Of a stretch of DNA of 64,000 bases, positions 43,582-53,505 are shown piece by piece. The DNA comes from Streptomyces bathyalis (lineage in GTDB: Bacteria > Actinomycetota > Actinomycetes > Streptomycetales > Streptomycetaceae). The stretch is from the NCBI RefSeq assembly GCF_015910445.1, contig NZ_CP048882.1, positions 3,782,001-3,846,000 of the forward strand, read 5' to 3'. The notes under the pieces are model-generated. The model worked only from the letters and a program-made list of their open reading frames with translations, searched no databases and was not told the DNA's origin. The position numbers and the translations under genes are program-made. Each line of letters opens with the position of its first letter. The stretch's first letter is position 1.

Positions 43582-45252
43582 TCAGTCGCTGGGCTTGCCG
43601 GTGGAGACGGTCAGGTCGATCTTGTCCTTCTCCGGGTCCAGGTACTCGATGCCGTCGGGAGACTGCTCCAGGACCATGTTCTTGCCCCAGATGTTCTCGT
43701 CCTCGTGCGAGATCTCACCGAGCTTCCAGCCCGCCGCCTTGATGCACTTCTTCACCGAGTCCAGGTTCTTGTAGGTGAAGTCGGGGACGATCTTCTTGCC
43801 CCTGTCCGAGTAGCTGTCGGACGCGTTCGTGCACCGCGTGGTCTCGATGGTCTTGGACTTGTCCTCGGGCTTGAACCCACCGACCCCGTCTGCATCGTCG
43901 CCGGTTTCACCCGTGTCGGTGGGCTCCACCTCAGGGGCCCGTGCCGAAGCGGAGGGGCTGGTCCGGATGGCGTTCGGGTCGTCCTCGTCCGAGCCGTTGC
44001 TCACCAGCACCGCGACGATCACCGCGGTCAATGCGACGACCACCGCGACCACCGAACCGACGATCAACGGGGCGTTGTTCTTGCGCCCCCCGCCGCCCGG
44101 CGGCTGCGGGGAGAGCGTGTACGGCGGAGGGGTGTGCTGGCCCACGCTCCGCTGCTGACCGTACGGCGCGTACTGGCCCATCGGAGCCGTGCTGGGCGGC
44201 GGGGGCGTGGAGGGCCCGAACCCGTACTGGTGCTGCGGCGGGTAGGGCTGCTGTGCTCCGGGCGGTGGCGGGGTGCCCTCGCCCACCTGCGGGAAGACGG
44301 CATGCCCGACACCGGCGCCGCTCTGCGACGGCAGTCCGCCCTGGATGATCGAGGGAGCGCCGCCGGCGGCCTGCCGCGCGACGCGTGTGCACTCCTCGTT
44401 CATCGTCTCCGCGGAGTCGAAGCGCTCGTTCGGGTTCTTCCGCAGGGTCCGCGCCACCAGCGAGTCGACGGCCGGAGTCAGCGACTGGTTGATCGCCGAC
44501 GGCGTGGGCGCTTCCTCCTGTACGTGCGCGTACGCGATGGCGAGCGGGGAGTCGGCGTCGAACGGCAGCCGCCCGGTGAGCAGTTCGAAGAGCATGATGC
44601 CGACCGAGTACAGGTCGGATCGGGCGTCCACGCCCCGGCCCAGGGCCTGTTCCGGCGACAGGTACTGCGGCGTGCCGACGACCATGCCGGTCTGCGTCAT
44701 CGACGTGACCCCGGACTGCATGGCCCGCGCGATGCCGAAGTCCATGACCTTGACGACACCGCGCTTGGTGATCATCACGTTGCCGGGCTTGATGTCCCGG
44801 TGGACCAGCCCCATCTCGTGGCTGACCTCGAGCGCCGCCAGCACGTCGCTGGTGATCTTCAGCGCCTTCTCCGCGGGCATCGCACCGAGGCTCGCGATGT
44901 CCTCGTCCAGCACGGAGCGCAGCGGCTTGCCCTCGACGTACTCCATGACGATGTACGGCACCATCGAGCCGTCGATCTCGTCCTCGCCGGAGTCGAAGAC
45001 CGAGACGATGTTGGTGTGTGTGAGCTTCGCGACAGCCTGTGCCTCGCGGCGGAAGCGCTCGCGGAAGGACTGCTCGCGGCCCAGCTCGGTGTGGAGGGTC
45101 TTGACCGCGACCTTGCGGTCGAGGACGGAGTCGTATGCGAGGTAGACCGACGCCATTCCGCCGGCGCCGAGCAGACTCTGCAGCTCGAAGCGGCCGTTCC
45201 CGACCGTGCGGCCCGCGTACTCCGCGTCTGTCTGTCCGCCGTCGTCACTCAT
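43582..45252 (-). CDS. transmembrane Ser/Thr kinase with C-terminal PASTA-like domain
   Basis: A 556-residue receptor kinase. The kinase domain has the glycine loop LGAGGMASVYLAY, catalytic Lys51, HRDIKPGNVM and DFGIARA followed by the activation segment SMTQTGMVVGTPQYLSPEQA. A Pro/Gln-rich juxtamembrane region precedes one membrane helix (PLIVGSVVAVVVALTAVIVAVLV). The outside part is short and contains one PASTA-like unit (VPDFTYKNLDSVKKCIKAAGWKLGEI). Start ATG 45252 has GGGGGAG upstream. It is divergent from a second kinase. Confidence 0.88.
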   Translation of the reverse strand: MSDDGGQTDAEYAGRTVGNGRFELQSLLGAGGMASVYLAYDSVLDRKVAVKTLHTELGREQSFRERFRREAQAVAKLTHTNIVSVFDSGEDEIDGSMVPYIVMEYVEGKPLRSVLDEDIASLGAMPAEKALKITSDVLAALEVSHEMGLVHRDIKPGNVMITKRGVVKVMDFGIARAMQSGVTSMTQTGMVVGTPQYLSPEQALGRGVDARSDLYSVGIMLFELLTGRLPFDADSPLAIAYAHVQEEAPTPSAINQSLTPAVDSLVARTLRKNPNERFDSAETMNEECTRVARQAAGGAPSIIQGGLPSQSGAGVGHAVFPQVGEGTPPPPGAQQPYPPQHQYGFGPSTPPPPSTAPMGQYAPYGQQRSVGQHTPPPYTLSPQPPGGGGRKNNAPLIVGSVVAVVVALTAVIVAVLVSNGSDEDDPNAIRTSPSASARAPEVEPTDTGETGDDADGVGGFKPEDKSKTIETTRCTNASDSYSDRGKKIVPDFTYKNLDSVKKCIKAAGWKLGEISHEDENIWGKNMVLEQSPDGIEYLDPEKDKIDLTVSTGKPSD

Positions 45253-45711
45253 CTGACTGCTCCCCCTCGGCGGCATGCCCCCGCACAGTTTTTTCAGGGC
45301 AGATTTCAAGCCCCGGAACTCCCTGATTCTTATACCCGCCCAAGTCTGCCGGAGGGCACCTCTACGTCAAGCGCAGTGCCCGTTCCGTAACCGGATGCGC
45401 AACCTGAGGCCACAACTGTGGCAGCTCTGCTGCTTCGTGACTCTTGCACCACAAATCGGGGTGTGCGCCCCGTGCTCATGGGCTCGGATGCCGTCCGGCC
45501 AGGCCTCGGGGCCGTCGCCTGCGAACTTGCCAGCCGGGTACCGCAGCCGATTGGATGGCTGATCCGTCCCCGTCCATGCGACTCCCCTGAGCCTGTAGCC
45601 TCCAAAGCGGGAGCGGGGCGCTCCCGGCGTACGGGCATGAGTCAAGGGTCAGGGGGTAGGGGCATCCGCGCGACCCGGGCATGACGGCATTTCGATCCAC
45701 GGCGAGGACAG
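45253..45711. other. divergent region between two kinase genes
   Basis: A 459-nt gap with AT-richer stretches at 45290-45340 (containing TATAAG on the minus strand) that could hold the promoter of the PASTA-like kinase. No ORF with family resemblance was seen. Confidence 0.45.
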
Positions 45712-47289
<1,578 letters not shown>

Positions 47290-47296
47290 CCTGACC

Positions 47297-47334
47297 GGCC
47301 GGCCCCGCCGTCGGAGGCGACGCGGCGGCCGGCC
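47297..47334. terminator. GC-rich hairpin between convergent genes
   Basis: GGCCGGCC-type arms with an internal GTCG/CGAC stem close around a GAGG loop. A few mismatches occur in the middle of the stem. It lies between the kinase and the response regulator genes. Confidence 0.5.
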
Positions 47335-47405
47335 CGAACGGGGCGGGGGCCATCTCGACGGCAGTCCCCGCGTGTCCGCCGGCGAAGCGCTCACCAGGGG
47401 ATGGC

Positions 47406-48095
47406 TCAGACGCCCTGGCCGTCCCCTCCGCCGCCTTCCGCCTGCATGCGGGCGACGTACGCGGCGGCCTGGGACCTGCGTCTCATTCCCAGCTTCGAGA
47501 GCAGCTGCGAGACGTAGTTCTTGATCGTCTTCTCGGCCAGGTTCAGCTCGTCGCCGATGGCCCTGTTGGTCATGCCCGCGCCGATCAGATCCAGGATGAT
47601 GCGTTCCTGGCCGGTGAGCGAGGAGAGCTTGCCCTCGCCGCCCGCGTCCGCGCGGCTCGCCCCTCTGCGCAGCCGCTCCACCACGCGGCGCGCGGCGTCG
47701 GGGCCGATCAGCACCCTCCCGGCGGCCGCGTCCCGTACCGCCGACTGGAGCTCCTTGCCGCGGATCCCCTTCAGCACGTAGCCGGACGCCCCGGCCAGCA
47801 CGGCGTGCACGAGCGCCTCCTCGTCCGGGAACGAGGTGAGGATCAGGCACGCGATGCGCGGATCGCGGGAGCGCAGCTCACGGCAGACCTCGATCCCGCT
47901 GCCGTCCGGGAGGCGTACGTCGAGCACCGCGACATCGGGACGGGCGTCGGGAATGCGCTTCACCGCATCGGCCGCGTTGTCCGACTCACCGATCACCTCG
48001 ATGTCGGTCTCCGCCGCGAGCATCTCGTGCACGCCGCGGCGGATCACCTCGTGATCATCGAGCAGGAAGACAGTGATTTGCGTGCTTTCTTCCAT
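47406..48095 (-). CDS. NarL/LuxR family response regulator (orphan)
   Basis: A 229-residue regulator. The receiver domain has ITVFLLDDHEVIRRGVHEML, the phospho-Asp in VAVLDVRLPDGSG and Lys in GYVLKGI. The LuxR-type DNA-binding domain is LTGQERIILDLIGAGMTNRAIGDELNLAEKTIKNYVSQLLSKLGM. This resembles DevR-like regulators. No sensor kinase gene is adjacent. The start ATG 48095 lacks a clear Shine-Dalgarno; a GTG 18 nt earlier is possible. It is divergent from the pdh-type operon and may control it. Confidence 0.87.
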   Translation of the reverse strand: MEESTQITVFLLDDHEVIRRGVHEMLAAETDIEVIGESDNAADAVKRIPDARPDVAVLDVRLPDGSGIEVCRELRSRDPRIACLILTSFPDEEALVHAVLAGASGYVLKGIRGKELQSAVRDAAAGRVLIGPDAARRVVERLRRGASRADAGGEGKLSSLTGQERIILDLIGAGMTNRAIGDELNLAEKTIKNYVSQLLSKLGMRRRSQAAAYVARMQAEGGGGDGQGV

Positions 48096-48465
48096 TTTTT
48101 CAGTCTCACACACTGGTCTCCGCTCCGCCCTTCCCGCACTCTGGAGCCGCGGGATACCGTGCAGAGGTCTACGAGGCCCGCGAGGCTGTGACCAGTGATG
48201 TCCCTGATCCTTCAGCTCGCCAGGACTTCCGGTTCGTTTACTTGGAAATCCGAGCAAAGTTGCAGGTCAGGGCTGCTTCATGCATGTATGGAGTCCTGGG
48301 AACTGCTTCAGCGGGCCTCAACCGAGACAGCTTCACCGTCCGGTTGCCGTCCGTGCCGCACCCACCCCGTGCGCCGTACGGGACCGGGCGAGCCTCCCTC
48401 CACCCCCGGGTGGAGGAACCCCAGGCCACCGGCGACCCCGGGGGCCGGACAGAAGAGGAGCACAC
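48096..48465. other. leader region of the second dehydrogenase operon
   Basis: A 370-nt gap between the response regulator and E1 alpha genes. CCAGGACT and AGTCCTGG form an inverted repeat about 70 nt apart (around 48220-48300), and a tight hairpin lies at 48397-48416. No gene was recognised. The region probably carries the divergent promoters and perhaps a leader control element. Confidence 0.45.
48397..48416 (+). other. tight hairpin in leader of the pdh-type operon
   Basis: CCTCCACCC and GGGTGGAGG form a 9-bp stem with a 2-nt loop, 50 nt before the E1 alpha start. It could be an attenuator or a stabilising element; similar hairpins are common in Streptomyces intergenic DNA. Confidence 0.5.
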
Positions 48466-49791
48466 GTGACCGTGGAGAGCACTGCCGCGCGCAGCACGTC
48501 GCGCCGCAGCGGCGCCGGAGGCAAGCGCGAGACGAAGAAGGCGGCGCCCGCGCCGGGCGACGCCGGAGGCACGACCGGGACGACGGCGAAGGCCGCGAAG
48601 CGTTCGAAGCCCGCGAAGACGGCCAAGCCCGCCAAGACCGCCCGGACGGCGAAGACCGCCAAGTCCGCGAAGCCACGCGCCGCGGCGCCCGCCGCGAATG
48701 GATCCGGCACCGAACTCGTACAGCTGCTGACCCCCGAGGGCGACCGGGTCGAGCACCCCGACTACGCCATCGACCTGACCGCCGAGGAACTCCGCGGCCT
48801 GTACCGCGACATGGTTCTCACCCGGCGCTTCGACAGCGAGGCGACCTCGCTCCAGCGCCAGGGTGAACTCGGCCTGTGGGCCTCCCTGTTGGGCCAGGAG
48901 GCGGCGCAGATCGGCTCGGGGCGCGCGCTGCGCGACGACGACTACGTCTTCCCCACCTACCGCGAGCACGGCGTCGCGTGGTGCCGCGGCGTCGACCCGA
49001 CGAAGCTGCTGGGCATGTTCCGAGGCGTGAACAACGGCGGCTGGGACCCGACGTCGAACAACTTCCACCTCTACACGATCGTCATCGGCTCCCAGGCCCT
49101 GCACGCCACCGGCTATGCGATGGGCGTCAACCTGGACGGCGCCGACTCCGCGGTCATCGCCTACTTCGGCGACGGCGCCTCCTCGCAGGGCGACGTGGCC
49201 GAGGCGTTCACCTTCTCCGCGGTCTACAACGCACCGGTCGTCTTCTTCTGCCAGAACAACCAGTGGGCGATCTCCGAGCCCGCCGAGCGGCAGTCCCGCG
49301 TGCCGCTCTACCAGCGTGCCGCCGGCTACGGCTTCCCGGGTGTACGCGTCGACGGGAACGACGTGCTGGCTTGTCTCGCCGTCACCCGCGCCGCCGTCGA
49401 ACGGGCGCGGAGCGGCCAAGGGCCCATGCTCGTCGAGGCTTTCACCTACCGGATGGGCGCCCACACCACCTCCGACGACCCGAGCCGCTACCGCCGGGAC
49501 GAGGAGCGGGCGGAGTGGGAGGCCAAGGACCCGATCGCGCGGCTGCGCGCGTACCTGGAGAAGGACGGGCTGGCCGACGACGCGTTCTTCGCCTCCATCG
49601 AGGAGGAGAGCGAGGCCATGGGCAAGCACGTGCGCGAAGCGATCCGCACCATGCCCGACCCTGACACCATGGCCATCTTCGAGAACGTCTACGCGGACGG
49701 TCACGCGCTGGTCGACGAGGAGCGCGCCCAGTTCGCCGAGTACCTCGCGTCCTTCGCCGACCCAGCCGACTCCGCAGGGGAGGGCCGCTGA
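48466..49791 (+). CDS. pyruvate/2-oxoacid dehydrogenase E1 alpha
   Basis: A 441-residue E1 alpha subunit. Residues 1-80 are a low-complexity Lys/Ala/Thr/Pro tract (many KTAK and KPAK units) resembling histone H1 tails. The enzyme core follows: LYRDMVLTRRFDSEATSLQRQGELGLW, the thiamine diphosphate motif GDGASSQGDVAEAF to CQNNQW, and YRMGAHTTSDDPSRYR. It decarboxylates pyruvate or branched oxoacids together with E1 beta. GTG 48466 has GAAGAGGAG upstream. It is the first gene of the second E1-E2 operon. Confidence 0.9.
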   Translation: MTVESTAARSTSRRSGAGGKRETKKAAPAPGDAGGTTGTTAKAAKRSKPAKTAKPAKTARTAKTAKSAKPRAAAPAANGSGTELVQLLTPEGDRVEHPDYAIDLTAEELRGLYRDMVLTRRFDSEATSLQRQGELGLWASLLGQEAAQIGSGRALRDDDYVFPTYREHGVAWCRGVDPTKLLGMFRGVNNGGWDPTSNNFHLYTIVIGSQALHATGYAMGVNLDGADSAVIAYFGDGASSQGDVAEAFTFSAVYNAPVVFFCQNNQWAISEPAERQSRVPLYQRAAGYGFPGVRVDGNDVLACLAVTRAAVERARSGQGPMLVEAFTYRMGAHTTSDDPSRYRRDEERAEWEAKDPIARLRAYLEKDGLADDAFFASIEEESEAMGKHVREAIRTMPDPDTMAIFENVYADGHALVDEERAQFAEYLASFADPADSAGEGR

Positions 49792-49792
49792 C

Positions 49793-50815
49793 ATGGCCGC
49801 TGCCGCTACTTCGACCGCCGCCGCGTCCACGACCCCGGACGTGCGGAAGATGCCCATCGCCAAGGCGCTCAACGAATCCCTGCGCACCGCGATGGAGAAC
49901 GACCCGAAGGTCCTGATCATGGGGGAGGACGTCGGCAAGCTCGGCGGGGTCTTCCGCATCACGGACGGCCTTCAGAAGGACTTCGGCGAGCAGAGGGTCA
50001 TCGACACCCCGCTCGCCGAGTCCGGCATCGTCGGCAGCGCGATCGGACTCGCGCTGCGCGGCTACCGCCCCGTCGTGGAGATCCAGTTCGACGGTTTCGT
50101 CTTCCCTGCGTACGACCAGATCGTCACGCAGCTCGCGAAGATGCACGCCCGCGCGCTGGGCAAGATCAAGCTTCCCGTCGTCATCCGCATCCCGTATGCG
50201 GGGGGCATCGGCGCCGTCGAGCACCACAGCGAGTCCCCGGAGGCGCTGTTCGCGCACGTCGCCGGCCTCAAGTGCGTCTCGCCGTCGAACGCTTCGGACG
50301 CCTACTGGATGATGCGTCAGTCCATCGAGAGCGACGACCCCGTCATCTTCTTCGAGCCCAAGCGCCGGTACTGGGACAAGGGCGAGGTGGACGTCACCGC
50401 GATCCCGGCGCCGTTGCACGCGGCACGCGTGGCGCGCCAGGGCAGCGACGTGACGCTGGCCGCCTACGGGCCGATGGTGAAGACCTGCCTGGAGGTTGCG
50501 GCCGCCGCGCAGGAGGAGGGGCATTCCCTCGAAGTGATCGACATGCGCTCGATGTCGCCGATCGACTTCGACAGCATCCAGAAGTCGGTCGAGAAGACCG
50601 GAAGGCTTGTGGTGGTGCACGAGGCACCCGTATTCCTGGGAACCGGCTCGGAGGTGGCTGCCAGGATCACGGAGCGGTGCTTCTACCACCTGGAGGCTCC
50701 GGTGCTGCGCGTGGGAGGCTTCCATGCGCCGTATCCGCCGGCCCGGCTGGAGGACGAGTACCTTCCGGGGCTCGACCGGGTGCTCGATGCCGTCGACCGC
50801 GCGCTGGCGTACTGA
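49793..50815 (+). CDS. pyruvate/2-oxoacid dehydrogenase E1 beta
   Basis: A 340-residue beta subunit starting near the E1 alpha stop (1-nt gap). It has KALNESLRTAMENDPKVLIMGEDVGKLGGVFRIT, then YAGGIGAVEHHSESPEALFAHVAGLK, and VVVHEAPVFLGTGSEVAARI near the end. It is a close paralogue of the protein at 27667-28761. Substrate preference (pyruvate or branched oxoacid) cannot be decided by eye. Confidence 0.9.
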   Translation: MAAAATSTAAASTTPDVRKMPIAKALNESLRTAMENDPKVLIMGEDVGKLGGVFRITDGLQKDFGEQRVIDTPLAESGIVGSAIGLALRGYRPVVEIQFDGFVFPAYDQIVTQLAKMHARALGKIKLPVVIRIPYAGGIGAVEHHSESPEALFAHVAGLKCVSPSNASDAYWMMRQSIESDDPVIFFEPKRRYWDKGEVDVTAIPAPLHAARVARQGSDVTLAAYGPMVKTCLEVAAAAQEEGHSLEVIDMRSMSPIDFDSIQKSVEKTGRLVVVHEAPVFLGTGSEVAARITERCFYHLEAPVLRVGGFHAPYPPARLEDEYLPGLDRVLDAVDRALAY

Positions 50816-50829
50816 GGAGAGTCGTGACG

Positions 50830-52302
50830 ATGACTGAGAGCGCTACCCGCATCCGCGAGTTCAAGATGCCCGATGTGGGTGAGGGCCTCACGGAGGCGGA
50901 GATCCTCAAGTGGTACGTCCAGCCCGGTGACACGGTCACGGACGGCCAGGTCGTCTGCGAGGTCGAGACGGCCAAGGCGGCCGTCGAACTGCCCATCCCC
51001 TTCAACGGAGCCGTGCACGAGCTGCGCTTCACCGAGGGCACGACCGTGGACGTCGGCACCGCGATCATCGCGGTGGACACCGACCCCTCGGCCGGGCCGC
51101 CGGAGGGCGGAGCAGGCGCGGAGGAGGCGCCTGCCGAGGCGTCCGCCGACGAAGGAGAGGGAGAGGGCCGGAAGCCCGTGCTGGTCGGCTACGGCGTCGC
51201 GGCGTCCCCGACGAAGCGCCGCCCGCGCAAGCAGCCCCCGTCGGACACCGCACAGAACGGGAACGGCAAGCAGGAGTCCGTACAGGAGGCCGTCCAGGGC
51301 GAGTTGAACGGTCACCACGAGGCCGCCGCGCCCACCGTCGGAGCGGTGGCGGAGGCACCGGGTGCCGTGGACCGTCCCCTGGCCAAGCCGCCGGTGCGCA
51401 AGCTGGCCAAGGACCTCGGCATCGACCTCACGACGGTGGTGCCGACCGGGCCCGACGGCGTCATCACGCGCGACGACGTGCACGCGGCGGCGGCCACAGC
51501 GGGCGCCCGCGTCCCCGCCCCGGCGGGGCCGGCACCGGCCGCCGCTCCCGCTCCCGCTGCCGCCGCACCGCAGACAGGGGCTCAGGCCGGCGGCCCGGCC
51601 GCGCGAGAGACGCGGATCCCGGTGCGCGGCGTACGGAAGGCCACGGCTCAGGCCATGGTCGAAAGCGCCTTCACCGCGCCGCAGGTCACGGAGTTCGTGA
51701 CCGTCGACGTGACGCGCACGATGAAGCTCGTACGGGAACTGAAGCAGGACCCGGACATGCAGGGGCTGCGGGTCAACCCGCTGCTGCTGGTCGCCAAGGC
51801 GTTCCTGGTCGCCCTGCGCCGCCACCCGGAGGCCAACGCCGCCTGGGACGAGGCGAATCAGGAGATCGTGCAGAAGCACTACGTCAACCTGGGCATCGCC
51901 GCGGCCACACCGCGCGGCCTGATCGTCCCCAACATCAAGGACGCGCAGGCCAAGACCCTGCCCGAACTCGCGGAAGCACTCGGCGAGTTGGTAACGACTG
52001 CCCGCGAGGGCAAGACGAGTCCGGCGGACATGCAGGGCGGCACGGTGACGATCACCAACGTCGGCGTCTTCGGCGTCGACACTGGGACGCCCATCCTCAA
52101 CCCCGGCGAGTCGGCGATTCTGGCCTTCGGGCAGGTCCGGCAGCAGCCGTGGGTGCACAAGGGCAAGGTCAAGCCGCGCGACGTCACCACGCTCGCGCTC
52201 GCCTTCGACCACCGTCTGATCGACGGCGAACTGGGCTCGAAGGTGCTGGCGGACGTGGCGGCGGTCCTGGAGCACCCCAAGCGCCTGATGACCTGGACCT
52301 GA
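50830..52302 (+). CDS. dihydrolipoamide acyltransferase E2
   Basis: A 490-residue E2. The lipoyl domain has the modified Lys in CEVETAKAAVELP. A Glu/Ala/Gly-rich linker, a subunit-binding domain (PPVRKLAKDLGIDLTTVVPTGPDGVITRDDV) and an Ala/Pro linker follow. The catalytic domain contains the DHRLIDGE site. ATG 50830 is favoured by spacing from GAGGAGA, with GTG 50824 as an alternative. A strong hairpin lies 32 nt after the stop. No E3 gene is in the window. Confidence 0.9.
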   Translation: MTESATRIREFKMPDVGEGLTEAEILKWYVQPGDTVTDGQVVCEVETAKAAVELPIPFNGAVHELRFTEGTTVDVGTAIIAVDTDPSAGPPEGGAGAEEAPAEASADEGEGEGRKPVLVGYGVAASPTKRRPRKQPPSDTAQNGNGKQESVQEAVQGELNGHHEAAAPTVGAVAEAPGAVDRPLAKPPVRKLAKDLGIDLTTVVPTGPDGVITRDDVHAAAATAGARVPAPAGPAPAAAPAPAAAAPQTGAQAGGPAARETRIPVRGVRKATAQAMVESAFTAPQVTEFVTVDVTRTMKLVRELKQDPDMQGLRVNPLLLVAKAFLVALRRHPEANAAWDEANQEIVQKHYVNLGIAAATPRGLIVPNIKDAQAKTLPELAEALGELVTTAREGKTSPADMQGGTVTITNVGVFGVDTGTPILNPGESAILAFGQVRQQPWVHKGKVKPRDVTTLALAFDHRLIDGELGSKVLADVAAVLEHPKRLMTWT

Positions 52303-52333
52303 CGCCGGGCCGCACGCGCGAGGCAGTGAGCAC

Positions 52334-52369
52334 GATGCCGGGCACCTTCCTCAGGAGGTGCCCGGCATC
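52334..52369. terminator. strong terminator of the second E1-E2 operon
   Basis: A perfect 14-bp stem, GATGCCGGGCACCT / AGGTGCCCGGCATC, with an 8-nt loop, 32 nt after the E2 stop codon. Confidence 0.88.
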
Positions 52370-52827
52370 TGCGTGCCGGGAGTAGCGCTGCTGGCGGGAG
52401 CCCGGTCGGTCACGTGATCAGGGGTGCGGTGACAGGGTGTTCACCGCGGATGCGCGGCAGCGCGGGTGCGAGGTGTTGCGGCCGGCGCAGGCTCGTTCAT
52501 TCCAGGGCGTGCGCGGTGAAACGCGGCTGCGACATCGTCGGCTTCCAGGTCGCAGTCCTGCCGGGTGAGTTCGCCCCCGTCGGTGCCGAGCAGGGACGAG
52601 CTCGTCGCCGTCCTGGAAGGCCGCGGCGACGGCGTCGCGCGTGAACTCCTGCGCACGGCCCCCTGGCTGTTCCGCGGTTCTCCCCCGGCAACACATGCTG
52701 CTGCGCGCCGGGCTCCGGCGTGGGAGTCTCGCCGAGATCGAGCACCGGGGTTCCCGTCCCGGGAGGGCTCGCGTCCATATCGCGGACGCGAACACGCACG
52801 CATCTTTGTTGTATCTAAGCTGTGCAC
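52370..52827. other. gene-poor stretch before the GntR regulator
   Basis: About 460 nt without a convincing gene. Short open frames on both strands read as shadows or decayed coding sequence. An AT-rich patch with TTGTATCTAAG just before the GntR start may be the promoter. Confidence 0.45.
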
Positions 52828-53505
52828 ATGTCCGTTTCCACCGACCTCACGACCACTGCCCCGGCACGGCGTCCGGCCGCTGCCGAGCGCGTGTACGCAC
52901 ACGTCAAACAGGCCGTGCTGGACCGCCGTTACGAGGGCGGGATGCTGCTCACGGAGGGCGAGCTCGCCGAGGCCGTCGGCGTCTCGCGAACGCCCGTACG
53001 GGAGGGGCTGCTTCGCCTCGAGGTCGAGGGGCTGATCAAGCTCTACCCGAAGAAGGGCGCCCTCGTACTGCCCGTGTCGGCGCAGGAGATCACCGACGTC
53101 GTGGAGACGCGGCTCCTCGTCGAGCAGCACGCCGTCCGCAAGTCCTCGGACCCGGTGCGTGCCGGGCTGATCGCGCGCCTCGAGGAGCTGCTGGAGGAGC
53201 AGCGCGCGCACGCCGACGCCGGCGATCTGACGGCGTTCGCGGTCAGCGACCGCTGCTTCCACGCGGAGATCGTCCGGAGCACCGGCAACGAGATCCTCAC
53301 CCGCCTGTACGACCAACTCCGCGACAGGCAGCTGCGGATGGGTGTCGCGATGATGCACGCGCAGCCGGACAGGATCGCCAAGAGCATCGCCGAGCACGCG
53401 GAGATCGTGGAGGCTGTGCGCGCCGGTGACGCGGACGCCGCCGCGGGCGCCGTACGCCGCCACGTCACATGGGTGCGGGACCTGGTGCACGGTGATGTGC
53501 GGTGA
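52828..53505 (+). CDS. GntR/FadR-type regulator
   Basis: A 225-residue regulator with an N-terminal winged helix (AERVYAHVKQAVLDRRYEGGMLLTEGELAEAVGVSRTPVREGLLRL) and a C-terminal FCD ligand-binding domain. It overlaps the MFS gene by 4 nt (GTGA), so both are made together. The start ATG 52828 is preferred over GTG 52822. The upstream TATCTAAG patch is very close to the start, so the message may be leaderless. The signal is unknown. Confidence 0.87.
   Translation: MSVSTDLTTTAPARRPAAAERVYAHVKQAVLDRRYEGGMLLTEGELAEAVGVSRTPVREGLLRLEVEGLIKLYPKKGALVLPVSAQEITDVVETRLLVEQHAVRKSSDPVRAGLIARLEELLEEQRAHADAGDLTAFAVSDRCFHAEIVRSTGNEILTRLYDQLRDRQLRMGVAMMHAQPDRIAKSIAEHAEIVEAVRAGDADAAAGAVRRHVTWVRDLVHGDVR

Noticed and set aside
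48238..49962. 574-codon open frame on the minus strand
   Set aside because: It lies antisense to E1 alpha; the translation has no family pattern and the plus-strand gene is unambiguous.
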